64,000 bases of DNA from Chitinophaga sedimenti (GTDB taxonomy: Bacteria; Bacteroidota; Bacteroidia; Chitinophagales; Chitinophagaceae), in contig NZ_JAKUKA010000001.1 in assembly GCF_023156195.1 (NCBI RefSeq), forward strand, positions 5,681,001-5,745,000, given 5' to 3'. The translations under genes and the position numbers were made by a program. Every line of letters starts with the position of its first letter. The stretch's first letter is position 1. Positions 1 to 8,780 of this stretch are shown piece by piece. The notes below the pieces were generated by a model. It had not been told where the DNA came from. It searched no databases and was given only the letters and a program-made list of their open reading frames with translations.

Positions 1-188
1 TCCAGGCTTTCGTCAATTGTTACGACTTCAACTTTGCCCTCACACAAAACATGTCTGAGCAATTCGCTCATGGTTTTGTAATGGGATTTGGAGAGCATGT
101 CCGAGAATCTTTCAAAGTGATAGGCGGTTATTCGAGTTTTAACGTCGAATTTCAGCACAACATCATCCGGTAATTTATGGCGATTCAT
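1..188 (-). CDS. Partial MobC/MbpA-like relaxosome accessory protein
   Basis: The first 62 residues of a protein start at the ATG ending at 188 and run off the left edge. The stretch around residues 30-62 (SMLSKSHYKTMSELLRHVL-like, then VVTIDESL) matches the ribbon-helix-helix style pattern of Bacteroidota plasmid and transposon mobilisation proteins of the MobC/MbpA type, which help the relaxase act at oriT. The call rests on motif recognition only; the C-terminal part is not visible. The hairpins just upstream (243-295) sit where an oriT would be expected, which supports the call. A relaxase gene would be expected beyond the left edge. Confidence 0.55.
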   Translation of the reverse strand, partial: MNRHKLPDDVVLKFDVKTRITAYHFERFSDMLSKSHYKTMSELLRHVLCEGKVEVVTIDESL

Positions 189-242
189 ACAGCTTCATTT
201 TTCACTGACTGCCAAAGCAGCGGTTTTATACCATATAATTAT

Positions 243-295
243 ATTGGCCGACTCTGAAGGCCAATAAACACTTGCGCACATTTGTGCGTAAGTGT
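243..295. promoter_or_regulatory. Double hairpin, candidate oriT or autoregulatory operator
   Basis: Two adjacent dyads lie upstream of the mobilisation gene. The first pairs ATTGGCC (243-249) with GGCCAAT (259-265) around a 9-base loop. The second pairs 268-280 with 283-295, 13-base arms with one mismatch and a 2-base loop, centred on CGCACATTTGTGCG. Tandem hairpins next to a MobC-like gene are typical of transfer origins, but an operator for the gene would look similar. No nick site could be assigned. Confidence 0.4.
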
Positions 296-990
296 ACATC
301 TTGCTGACGCGCTCAAAGCGGCAGGGGCTTTAGGCTAATAGGGGCCTTACGGTCATCTATAGCCTTTTGTGGCAGTCCTTTAGAGCTGCTCGCTGCCGAA
401 CTGGCATTTGACGCCTATAGCAATAATCCCTACAGGGTGCCTTTGAAAATCTGTGGATTCTTTATGCCGAACTGCCGTAGTCTATCTTTAAAATGCATCC
501 ACAAAAAGATTTGGTAGTCGGCAATTTCAAACCACTCATCTCTGGAAATATCGAACGGGTTGATGATAACTGGCAGAGTTGAACCTTCTTTGTAAGCCTC
601 GTTAAGACCGAAAAGATTTTTGGTAAACCCCTCGCCAATCTCCATCGAATTTGAAATGCAGATCGTATGTCCGGACAGTTTTATCTCCTTGCCGGTACTT
701 AAACTCATCTTATGTTTTTTAATAGCGGCCATAGAATTTTCGTTTGACGATTAAAAATTCCTCAGTTCCGACCTGTGCGGGAAAGGCCGAATGCAGCGAA
801 AAACTGCATTACATTAAATGATAAGAAGTGAGTTTTCGAGTCATAACAAGTTTGGATATTTAATAAGGAAAATTTTAAAATGTACTTGTTTGTTGTTTCC
901 TGGTGCCTGTTTATGATTAATCCTGCTTGCTTTCCAGGGGCAGTCATTCACCTGATAATTTCTGGTTTTGTCTACTGCGCACAAATGTGC
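276..990. repeat. 12-bp inverted repeat pair GCACATTTGTGC / GCACAAATGTGC
   Basis: The core of the dyad at 276-287 recurs in opposite orientation at 979-990. Each copy is itself close to palindromic. The two copies bracket the 100-residue gene at 430-732. This suggests two binding sites for one dimeric protein, or ends of a small unit; function is not shown by the sequence. Confidence 0.4.
430..732 (-). CDS. Hypothetical protein, 100 aa
   Basis: An intact 100-residue frame begins with ATG at 732 and shows normal coding composition: a basic N-terminus (MAAIKKHK), a mixed middle and an aromatic C-terminal third (DEWFEIADYQIFLWMHFK). There is no signal peptide or membrane segment. I do not recognise the family. 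It lies between the two 12-bp dyads near the mobilisation gene, so it is probably cargo or an accessory gene of the mobile element. It could in principle be a chance frame, although nothing competes on the other strand. Confidence 0.45.
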   Translation of the reverse strand: MAAIKKHKMSLSTGKEIKLSGHTICISNSMEIGEGFTKNLFGLNEAYKEGSTLPVIINPFDISRDEWFEIADYQIFLWMHFKDRLRQFGIKNPQIFKGTL

Positions 991-1692
991 TTGTATTGGC
1001 AAATCTTAAAGCCGAGTTATTCCTATGTAGGAGGAAAAATGATGATTTGCGCGGGGTAGAAGTGTTGCTGTCGGACTAATGCCAGCCCAAGGTTTTGCTG
1101 ATGGCAGATACGAAGAATTATAGAGATCAGCTAATCCCGTCACTTGCTCTTTGATAGAGGATGTTGCAGGATCGGGAAGTAGAACTTTCCTTTCAGGGGC
1201 GGCAATCAGTTACGTTTCCGGAGCGAAGTTGCCACGAATGTGTATTGATTTCTGGTTAGGATGGTCTCAATTGTAAGGTTGTCTGTGACAAAAGTGTTGT
1301 CATTTTCCGGGTGGATTGCAATGAGTAAGTAATTACCTGGAGTGGTTCACTAAAGTTTTTTTCCCCGGTGAGCGGGTTTCGGTAGCTTTGTAAGGCAATA
1401 CTCCAAATTACTTTAAGGCTGATATATTTTGTCTGTTTTTTGTCGATCCGTCTGTTGTTCTACGTTATTATAGCATCAAAAAATAGACACGAAGATCGCA
1501 GATTCGATGTCAGTTACCTGATGAACTATGCCACAAGGTGGAATAATTGTTTTATTCTACCAGAACGTTTTCGGATTCCAATTACTAATTATTCTACTCC
1601 TGACGGTATCGTTTGCTGGCGAATGCTTGATTTTTAGGTGTCAAGACTTAAGCGCTTTATCGGACTGCGAGTTGCATGTAGCTGCATAGATA
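733..1692. other. Gene-poor stretch of the element
   Basis: About 960 bases hold only short frames of poor quality. The one recognisable structure is the dyad at 979-990. Several TTTG-type promoter fragments can be picked out but none is convincing. No RNA gene was recognised. Confidence 0.4.
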
Positions 1693-2466
1693 ATGAAAAT
1701 TTCACCTAACTACTGGACTGAATACGCGCAATTAAAAGTAGCACAAATGGATTCTGGAAAGGAACATAACTTCTTAAGTTATCGAAAAGTGACGGACATA
1801 GCCAGCATGCGGGCAGATGTTTTTGTACCCCAAAGGATGCACTCCTTTCCTCCGGCAACATCGACAAGGAGATGGGATGGGGGACCGATTTCTGAAATTA
1901 AAAAACCAGGTGTTGTTCATCCGGATGCCGGTATTACCAGAAAGGGGACGACCATTACAGAAAGAGCGTGTAGCTCCCTATCGCAAAAACTTGCCTTCAT
2001 TATTTCTAAAGGATCAGCGCAAATGGATATCGCAGATAAGGTTTACAATTTAGCCGGAACCCGGGAAAAGGGAGCAAGTGGCTTTTTCTTTTTTAACCAA
2101 ACGTTACTGAAGTCACGGGTAATGATATGGTATGCAGGGTCAAGGCTGGATGACGCGATACGAAAGTATCCCGTGTTTATCTGGTACGACGATCAGACAG
2201 CCGGGAGCTTTAAGGGGCTATTTAACAGAAGGGACCTGGAGGGTTTTGAGTTTACGGCACCTCGGGTCATAGTACAGAGTGCGGTAAATTTTCTGGAAGG
2301 ATATACAAGCGAGCGGGATATCTGCTCCCAGATTTCTTCCTGGCTTTCCACGTGCAGCCCGGCGGGGTACTTAAAAGGATTGGAGGAGCGGCGACAACTA
2401 AGAGAAGGCATAGCTCCTGTTGTAAGGGAAGCTGAGCTTATATTCAGTCAGTACATTAATGTATAG
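1693..2466 (+). CDS. Hypothetical protein, 257 aa
   Basis: An uninterrupted 257-residue frame starts at ATG 1693 and is followed 27 bases after its stop by a good rho-independent terminator (2493-2523), which supports real transcription. The product is cytosolic-looking, with no signal peptide or membrane segment. The C-terminal half has a dense hydrophobic/aromatic pattern (GASGFFFFNQTLL, MIWYAGSRLDDAIRKYPVFIW) typical of a folded domain. I recognise no family. A long frame in another register (1817-2053) is a shadow. Its place in a mobile element beside a DNA methyltransferase makes cargo of the element the most likely status. Confidence 0.6.
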   Translation: MKISPNYWTEYAQLKVAQMDSGKEHNFLSYRKVTDIASMRADVFVPQRMHSFPPATSTRRWDGGPISEIKKPGVVHPDAGITRKGTTITERACSSLSQKLAFIISKGSAQMDIADKVYNLAGTREKGASGFFFFNQTLLKSRVMIWYAGSRLDDAIRKYPVFIWYDDQTAGSFKGLFNRRDLEGFEFTAPRVIVQSAVNFLEGYTSERDICSQISSWLSTCSPAGYLKGLEERRQLREGIAPVVREAELIFSQYINV

Positions 2467-2492
2467 ATGCAGTTGTCAGGTTGAAATAAGTC

Positions 2493-2523
2493 GGGCCAGC
2501 ATTAAGATGCCGGCCCTTTTTTT
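2493..2523 (+). terminator. Rho-independent terminator
   Basis: A stem GGGCC-A-GCAT / ATGC-C-GGCCC with a TAAG loop is followed by seven T residues. It lies directly after the hypothetical gene that ends at 2466. Confidence 0.8.
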
Positions 2524-2626
2524 CTGATTGTAACTGTTTAAATGTAATCCCTATGTCCCTAAAGGTAATTTTGTAGGATTTTCATTTGTCCTACGTAGTG
2601 AAAATTTACCCGTCCCAAGTTGTCTG

Positions 2627-3778
2627 TCATTTATTCTTACCCTCTCCCAGATCGTATTCTGCCTGCTGGATGCTTTGGAAAATCTGAAAGGCAACCTGGG
2701 GAACGATTGCGTTTCCTAAACTCCTGATGGATTCTTTCCGCCATTTTGAAAAGGAGATGTCAGCCAATCCAAAGGAAAGCCCATCATCTCCGCCACAAAC
2801 AGGGGACTGAGTTGGGAAGTTTTCCCAGGGGTTCCAACTATTCCGTGGATGGAATGGGCCAGCGAGTCGTTCTGTCGTTTCGGGTCTGGTCGCGTGCATC
2901 CTCCCTTGTGATCTGACGTTGCTGTGGGGGTAGGGAGCAGCTGTGCCATCATCAATTGTTCCAGACTTACGCCATACTTGTTGCCCTGCTTGTCCATCGG
3001 CCTGATCTGTCCGATTCCGAGTTTGCGCCGGCTCGGTGTGGCCACCGGTGTGGGCAGCAGAGGAGATCTCAGACGTTCTATCATGTCTCTGAGGTTGGAT
3101 AACTGACTCCTTCCCGGCCTTGCCACTGTCATTTCCTTGATGATTGCTTTGTCTGATTTTGGGGGTAGTTGATCCATTGTCGTCGGAGTGGGCAACAATC
3201 CAGATCCTGTCGCGGCGGTGCGGCGCACCTTGGGAGCAAGCCGGTATACACATAATGACTGGCGTGCCATCGGTAAGTTGTGGAAGAACATATCCTGCCT
3301 GCTGGAGTTGTTCAAGGATGGTGGCAATGATCCTTTTCTGGATCTCGGTGCTGTTTTTTTCCAATTGATGGTCGAATAATACGCCAGTCTTTGCGATTTC
3401 CAGGTTACCAGCACCGATGGGGTCCATGATACTGAGTAAGCCAGTAACGTTTTCAAGAACAATCCAGTTGGGCCGGATTTTTGTAATGACTCTGAGAGCT
3501 TCTGGCCAGAGGTAGCGATCGTCTCCTTTACCTGCGCGCTTTCCAGCCACACTAAACGGTTGGCAAGGAAATCCTGCTGAAACAATGTTAACTGCTCCAT
3601 AAAATTTGTCTCCTTTTAAGTTTTTAATGTCTGTGAATTTTTCGGTCTGGGGGAAGTGATGGTCCAGTACCTTTCGGCAGAAGGGGTCGATTTCAACTTG
3701 GAATCGGTTCTGCCATTTCATCCATTGGGCGGCAAGATCAAAGCCTCCAATGCCGGAAAAAAGACTTCCGTGAATCAT
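2627..3778 (-). CDS. DNA (cytosine-5-)methyltransferase
   Basis: The enzyme transfers a methyl group from S-adenosylmethionine to C5 of cytosine in DNA. From the ATG at 3778 (383 aa) the C5 methylase motifs appear in order: motif I LFSGIGG (residues 6-12), motif IV GFPCQPFSVAG with catalytic Cys72, motif VI ENV near 106, motif VIII-like HRRDRIWIVA, and the C-terminal motif X SLGNAIVPQVA. The region between VIII and X is Gly/Arg/Gln-rich and is the presumed target-recognition region. The frame stays open upstream to a TTG at 3847, but the ATG is preferred because motif I normally lies within the first ten residues. No restriction endonuclease is adjacent, so this looks like an orphan, element-borne methylase. 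A second long frame overlaps it (2716-3600). Confidence 0.9.
   Translation of the reverse strand: MIHGSLFSGIGGFDLAAQWMKWQNRFQVEIDPFCRKVLDHHFPQTEKFTDIKNLKGDKFYGAVNIVSAGFPCQPFSVAGKRAGKGDDRYLWPEALRVITKIRPNWIVLENVTGLLSIMDPIGAGNLEIAKTGVLFDHQLEKNSTEIQKRIIATILEQLQQAGYVLPQLTDGTPVIMCIPACSQGAPHRRDRIWIVAHSDDNGSTTPKIRQSNHQGNDSGKAGKESVIQPQRHDRTSEISSAAHTGGHTEPAQTRNRTDQADGQAGQQVWRKSGTIDDGTAAPYPHSNVRSQGRMHATRPETTERLAGPFHPRNSWNPWENFPTQSPVCGGDDGLSFGLADISFSKWRKESIRSLGNAIVPQVAFQIFQSIQQAEYDLGEGKNK
2716..3600 (-). CDS. Nested ORF with repeated LPTPT motifs inside the methylase gene
   Basis: A 294-codon frame lies wholly within the methyltransferase gene on the same strand in another register. It is not random-looking: it carries spaced LLPTPTT, LLPTPVATP and LLPTPTATSDHKGG units and a C-terminal block SQLSPLFVAEMMGFPLDWL. 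From general knowledge, proteins with such LPTPTA repeats and an L-x-P-x-F/W-V-x-x-x-MGFP-x-x-W block are often predicted next to or over phage and element C5 methylases. Each LPTPT unit coincides with an A-[HD]-[ST] unit of the methylase frame, so conservation could simply be imposed by that frame. It may be a true overprinted gene or a by-product; function is unknown. Confidence 0.35.
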   Translation of the reverse strand: MEQLTLFQQDFLANRLVWLESAQVKETIATSGQKLSESLQKSGPTGLFLKTLLAYSVSWTPSVLVTWKSQRLAYYSTINWKKTAPRSRKGSLPPSLNNSSRQDMFFHNLPMARQSLCVYRLAPKVRRTAATGSGLLPTPTTMDQLPPKSDKAIIKEMTVARPGRSQLSNLRDMIERLRSPLLPTPVATPSRRKLGIGQIRPMDKQGNKYGVSLEQLMMAQLLPTPTATSDHKGGCTRPDPKRQNDSLAHSIHGIVGTPGKTSQLSPLFVAEMMGFPLDWLTSPFQNGGKNPSGV

Positions 3779-3941
3779 AGCCCGTAGTGTTGCGTCCCTG
3801 GTGTGGGGCCGGAACAGGTTAGACAAAAGGGCTGTCCTAACAGACAATAATAACTTACTTACAATTCAGGATATCTCATCCGAGATGGCGCTATAACGGG
3901 GGAAATTTAGCAGATCGTTATGGCCTTGAAAGGAAATGAAA

Positions 3942-3967
3942 ATGCCGGCACGTTTCGGTGCCGGCAT
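3942..3967 (-). terminator. Terminator downstream of the DUF4240 gene
   Basis: A perfect 10-bp stem (ATGCCGGCAC / GTGCCGGCAT) with a six-base loop is followed on the minus strand by ATTTTCATTT. It lies 75 bases past the stop of the DUF4240 gene. Confidence 0.7.
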
Positions 3968-4041
3968 AAATTGTAAGCGAATAGAATTAGCGTCTTGGCT
4001 TCCGCTTCGGTTTTTCTGTGGAGCTGCGTTGCCTTCCTGAT

Positions 4042-4620
4042 TTAGTTTCTCCATTTTTTGGCGATAAACATTTCTTCCATTGCATCATATAGCTTGGGAG
4101 CGTAGCTTCTCATGATATCATCGTCGCCCTGATTCCAGTCGAACTTGCACTTGGGTTGCTGGAAGTGTGAATAAGGAAATCCTTTTGGGTAAGATGGCAT
4201 GTCATCAGTGCCAGTTTTTAATTTCATTGCATAGCTGCTTACGTAGCTGAAAAGCTCGAAGTCATAAAATTGGGTATTCGGGTCAATTAAGCTGACAAGC
4301 GTATCGGGATTCTCAATAGCATTATTGTAGGCTTCTTTGCCCTTTGAAATAAGCCAGGCCTTAAAATACCTGAAACTGTCATCGGAGGTAAAGTGGTCAT
4401 TCATGATGGTAGCAGCGCACCAAAGGCGGTCGGAATGCGCTTTGTAGATAAGCTGCTCTGTTTTCAGCTCAAAAGCGACGATGTCTTTTTGGGAAAGGCG
4501 GGCGAGGATAGAAGTTAGTTTTTCCTCCTGTTCCTCTTGTGTTTTTACATTTAAAAGGGATTTTCTGACAATTTCCCAGTACTTGTCTTCATCCATTTCT
4601 CCCCATGCACCTGTAGCCAT
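4042..4620 (-). CDS. DUF4240 domain protein
   Basis: This 192-residue soluble protein has the typical DUF4240 layout: an N-terminal stretch starting with the D-x-x-x-[YF]-W-E-I pattern, a helical segment with 'LSQKDIVAFELKTEQL', the LWCAATIM block near residue 70, and FRYFKAWLISKGKEAY near residue 105 followed by a D-P-x-T-L motif. The biochemical role of DUF4240 is unknown. Genes of this type occur scattered in bacteria, often near toxin or immunity-like loci. It has its own terminator downstream and a perfect palindrome about 100 bases upstream (4725-4748). Confidence 0.7.
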   Translation of the reverse strand: MATGAWGEMDEDKYWEIVRKSLLNVKTQEEQEEKLTSILARLSQKDIVAFELKTEQLIYKAHSDRLWCAATIMNDHFTSDDSFRYFKAWLISKGKEAYNNAIENPDTLVSLIDPNTQFYDFELFSYVSSYAMKLKTGTDDMPSYPKGFPYSHFQQPKCKFDWNQGDDDIMRSYAPKLYDAMEEMFIAKKWRN

Positions 4621-4724
4621 ATAATAAGAGTTTGGTGACTGTTGTTGTGAGCGTGGGGAGTCTAAAATAGTGGTAGAAGTGGGAGCGAATTGCGAGATAG
4701 CAAATATATATTTCCGTACGTTGG

Positions 4725-4748
4725 ATATACAACCAATGTGTTGTATAT
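4725..4748. promoter_or_regulatory. Palindrome ATATACAAC-N6-GTTGTATAT, possible operator
   Basis: Perfect 9-base arms are separated by CAATGT. The site lies about 105 bases upstream of the DUF4240 start, in an AT-rich region with no coding content, and no T-run follows. A dimeric repressor site is the simplest reading. Confidence 0.4.
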
Positions 4749-4930
4749 GCGTTTGTTTACACGTTATTTTTGTTGTAAATGAAGGCGTCCGGAAGCCTCA
4801 AAAAATTGGTAACCTGAAGAAGTTGTCCGGTAATCCATACTTATCGCTATCTATTCACCAAACTTTATAGTTACTATTCGGTATCTGATTTTCAACACGT
4901 TTTATCATTTCAAACCCTCATTGTGTACCC

Positions 4931-5002
4931 ATGAAAAGAGTGCTTTATGCTGTTGCAGCATCGCTTGCCATTGTTATGGCGAACCTTTCTTGTCAAAAAT
5001 AG
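4931..5002 (+). pseudogene. Isolated lipoprotein signal peptide, 23 codons
   Basis: ATG at 4931 opens a 23-residue peptide with the exact shape of a lipoprotein leader: MKR, a hydrophobic core, then LSC followed by QK and a TAG stop. Nothing recognisable follows in any frame before the convergent ATPase gene. It may be the remnant of a deleted lipoprotein gene, a gene broken by a sequencing error, or a lysis-type micro-lipoprotein. I cannot separate these. Confidence 0.35.
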
Positions 5003-5098
5003 CAATAGGCGCCCCAATCATCGGACTGGCTATTATATGCCAGAAGAGATCCGATTCTTAAATCCTTGTCAGAGGATCTGGTGGCTAACAAACAAATT

Positions 5099-8000
5099 CT
5101 AACGCTCCAAGTGAAATTGCTTGAAGTGATTACCCATAAACTCAAATTTCTTCTCAATTAGTGAGGCTAACCGCGCATTTGCAGTAGCAAAAAATATTTG
5201 CTTGCCTTCTTTAAGAATGAAGAATCTCAGAAAATCGAGTAGCGATAAAATATTGAAGTCGTCAGTGAAAGCCACTGGATCGTCAAAAAGCATAATTTTC
5301 GGACCATCCTTAAGTTGGCGATTTAACGCAATGAACAGTGACATTGCCAGTGCTGACCGCTGCCCCGTACTAATTCTATTGACAGGGTGCTCGGAGCCAT
5401 CAGGCTTCACCAGCAGAATTTTACCGTCGGAAAATGTAATGGCGTTAAATTCCTTTGGAGAGTGTATCGTCACGTAAATGTCGCTTATTAGTTCTCGGTT
5501 CTCTTTAAAAAACGCTTCCATCGCCGTTTTTCCCCGGTCCTTTGACATTCTATCAAGTATGTTGATGGCATTTTCGAGCCGGGCATGCTTGGCCTTATTG
5601 CCATCTATAAACTCATTAGCATGCAGGATTTTATCGAGTTCTATCTGCAGTTCAGTTTGGTCATTAAGGGCTTTTCGTAATGATGCCACATTTTTCTTCA
5701 GGATTTTTACTGCATTTGAAATAGACAGGATTGAATCCGAATCAGAGAGGTGGACTATTGTTTTTATTTTTGAAAACGCTGTATCCAAATTCTGCAATCC
5801 CGCTTCTTTAGCAGCTAATCTTGCATGGATTGTCGAGACAATGAGGTCATCGTCTATGGACATTGGGAATGCTTTTTTACATCGAGATATATGCCAGATA
5901 GCAGCCGATTGATTTCATCTGCCTCTTTTTCTGCCTCTTTTATTTCTTTAAGAAGGTTTTGTTCATACTCCGTAATACTACTTTTTTGATCAACCTGTAG
6001 TCGTAGTTTTGGGCTTTCCCATTGGGACATGTATCTATCTATATCATAAAATTCTTCTTCTGATAATCCTGAAATTTTTGCCCAATCTGAAATGTCGTCC
6101 AGTTGTTTCTTTTGGTCTTTTAGATTGTTGAGGGAGTTTAAAATTGCGCGCAATCGCTCTACTATTCGATCCATTCTTAGTGCCCCTATCGGCGTCTCAG
6201 TATGCGTATCGTTGATCCACAGGAGTGCTTTGCGAATTTTTTCCAAGTCGGACACGGCATTTCCCGCCATTATTACGGCGTCGTTAGCATCGGGACGCTT
6301 TCTTGTCAAATCCGCGATTTCAGTGCCTGCTTCAATGATCTCAGGAACTATTTTAAGTATCTGTTGTGAAAGCAATTCAGGCGTGTAGTGGGCTTGGCAT
6401 AATGGACAGGTATCTAAATTTTTAGATAACTCCAATAGTCTTTTGCCATCAATTTTTATTTGTGCAATCAACTGCCCAATCGTCTCGCCTTTTTACTGTG
6501 CTCCTGGATCTTTTGATCAATATTCCGCAAGTGCTCCTTTGCAAAGAGTTCAAGCTCTTCGAGTTCAATGCTTAAAGCTGAAAAGTCGATTTCGCGGTTA
6601 TATTTGTCTAAATCAATGTGAGCAAGCAATTTATGCAAGTATTCGCAATTGCTCAGGTCCGCCTCTACTTTTACCCTCCGAACGGCAAATCCATCAAGGG
6701 CCATCCCCCAATCATGGCTAACATATAGCTTTGCAACAGAGATTTTTGCAATCTGATATTTTTATCAGAAATTTCACTCAATAACTCTCCACGACGTTTA
6801 AAAAGAGGATCTATAGAGGAAAGGAAACCATTAAATTGACTTTTTTTCATCTCTTAGCTTGGTGGTTTCATGTGTGTGGCTGGTAATTGAGTCAATAACA
6901 TGGCTGCTTCGTTCAAAAGGCTCCAGTCTTATTTCCAGTTCGTTAATTAGCAAATCGACTGATCCCAGCGAATCAATAGAAATTTTATCAGCGTGCACGG
7001 GACGCAACTCAGAAAGTTCTTGCGTTATCCTTTCTGCAAGCAGTTTTACATCTCCTGTACTTTGAAAAGCTGCAACTTTGGCTTGGCTTTTTTCTTTTAC
7101 GTCCCGCTGCTTTTGAAGTTGTGTTGTTAACGAGTTTAAAGCCGGGCGTAGGGCTAACAAAAACTTATCTACACGATCGATGATGCGCGAAAAGTCAGCG
7201 CCTAAAACGATATTTGAAACAGCCTCTTGTATACCTTGTTCGGTGTTGCCCTCTGTGAAATCCCTCGCTGCATCGGCATTATAGTAGTTGAATCGGTTGA
7301 AGGATAAGAAAAGCTCACTGGTGCGCATCGTACTGTTCCCGTACCATTGACGATCTCGATCTCGATAAAGCCCCAGGTTTGAGGGTGAGAAGGGGAAAGG
7401 TGAATTGCTTCCATTGGCGTACATGGTGAGACTATTTGTGGGGAATTCTACGCTGGAGTCGCGGAAAATTTTTCCACATATAGAAAGCTCTATTGCTTCC
7501 AAAATAGAGGTTTTTCCTACACCGTTCACGCCAGTAATCAAGTTCATAGCGCCAAATTGGTACTGACGAACGTTGGGGTACTGTCTATAGGAAGCATTAA
7601 GGATGAGACGGTCAATTTTCTGCAGGCGTACAACGTTGTTTGTTGTAGTTGCATCTCTTTTCTGTATTGAAGGGACTGGATTACCCTCGATAAATCGTTT
7701 TGTGGCCGAGGTGATGGTCGTATCTTGATAGGTTTCAATCAGACCAGCCTGTTCCAATTCAGCTTTCCAGTTTGCTAAGACGTTAGGAGCTGGTGTGTCA
7801 CTGCCTTTCTCCAGTCGAAAGAAGTTTTTAAATTCTTTTGGTTCAAGCAGGTATTTTCGAGCGTATATTTCATCATTTTCAATTAGCTTTTTATCTTTTC
7901 CTTCAAAACTGTCCCTAATAACAAATAAGTAAAAATTCCACTGAATGCCACCAGGATTATTATAAAATTCACCTGAAAGCAGCCGTTCCTGATATCCCTT

Positions 8001-8159
8001 GAAATTATCAAATACTTCTTCGCCATCCAGATCCAGGTAACATATCGCGGCCCTATTCTGACCTACTGACATCCAGTTACCCTTATATATATTTTGATGG
8101 ACCATTTCGACATTGCGCCATTCACTTCGTGCAACGTCTAAAATAAATTCTTTTTCCAT
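5099..8159 (-). CDS. Rad50/SMC-like ABC ATPase of a three-gene conflict-type operon (about 1,020 aa, frame-broken)
   Basis: Four frames join into one ATPase if single bases are restored near 6843 (A7), 6713 (GCC/CAT), 6480 (GGGC/CAG) and 5873 (A-run). Residues 1-170 form a separate N-terminal domain (with GGIQWNFYLFVIRD) of unknown family. Walker A GVNGVGKTS lies at 210-218. A long coiled region carries a zinc-hook motif CPLC (near 6395-6405). The C-terminal half has the ABC signature STGQRSALAMS, Walker B IMLFDDP and an H-loop region. This is the RecF/Rad50/AAA_15-type head arrangement used on DNA ends or nucleoprotein. It lies 7 bases after a small protein gene and downstream of a nitrilase-fold gene. 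I infer a nucleic-acid sensor or motor in a defence system of ABC-3C type. Confidence 0.8.
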
Positions 8160-8166
8160 TTCGATT

Positions 8167-8780
8167 TTAAGTTAAGATTGAACCTTCCTCACGACTAACA
8201 ACATGTGTGATCTTTCCAGCATTTTTGTCATAATAGGGAATTATGTCATCACCGTGTTGGTAGAAAACGACAACTTTTTCCCGTGACCGATGACTTTTAG
8301 CAAAAAGCGATTGGAGAATTTTAAATAGATGCTCCACTTCTGCTTCTCTTGCCATACCAAGATAACAGACGGTGGCAATTTCCGCTTTTCCCGAGCTGTT
8401 TAGGACATTAAATAGGTAGTTGTCTTCTTTCGCGTCAGGGGTGTACCCTATACGTAACTGTTTCCCTCGTAAATCAGAAAGGCTCTCAGGAAGATGCTCG
8501 CTGTTTAATAAGGTTTCGAGTTTTTGAATAGCAGATACGTATTTTTTCCTTTCGTCTACATTTTGCGTTACGTTGTCTTCTGCAAACGTTAATCGGAAGT
8601 TATTATCGTTGTCCAGAGACGCCAGAAAAGGATGTAGCAATAGTATGTTATGCCAAAATATGCTATCATTTTTTTAACCTTACCGGTAGAAAGTGATACC
8701 AATATTTCCTTTTGAATTATGCAGGCGTTATCGTCTGTTAAAAACTTAGATGTGCTACCCAAGTCTTTCAAAAACGACAA
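8167..8780 (-). CDS. Small middle component between nitrilase and ATPase (about 204 aa, one frame break)
   Basis: Two overlapping frames (TTG 8780 onwards, and 8640 to 8167) read as one protein if a base is restored near 8640 (ACATACTA/TTGCTACAT). The joined product begins MSFLKDLGSTSKFL and ends REEGSILT. It is soluble, mixed alpha/beta, with no catalytic motif I recognise. The TTG start overlaps the nitrilase stop by 13 bases and the stop precedes the ATPase ATG by 7 bases, so the three genes are translationally coupled. Position and size match the 'middle component' of ABC-three-component systems; that match is by architecture, not by sequence comparison. Confidence 0.6.

Noticed and set aside
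762..947. 61-codon minus-strand frame
   Set aside because: Poor composition, no ribosome site and no motif.
1440..1637. 65-codon plus-strand frame with TTG start
   Set aside because: AT-rich, basic, no recognisable pattern; not separable from chance.
3866..4054. 62-codon minus-strand frame overlapping the DUF4240 stop
   Set aside because: The perfect terminator hairpin at 3942-3967 lies inside it, so the frame is more likely post-termination sequence.
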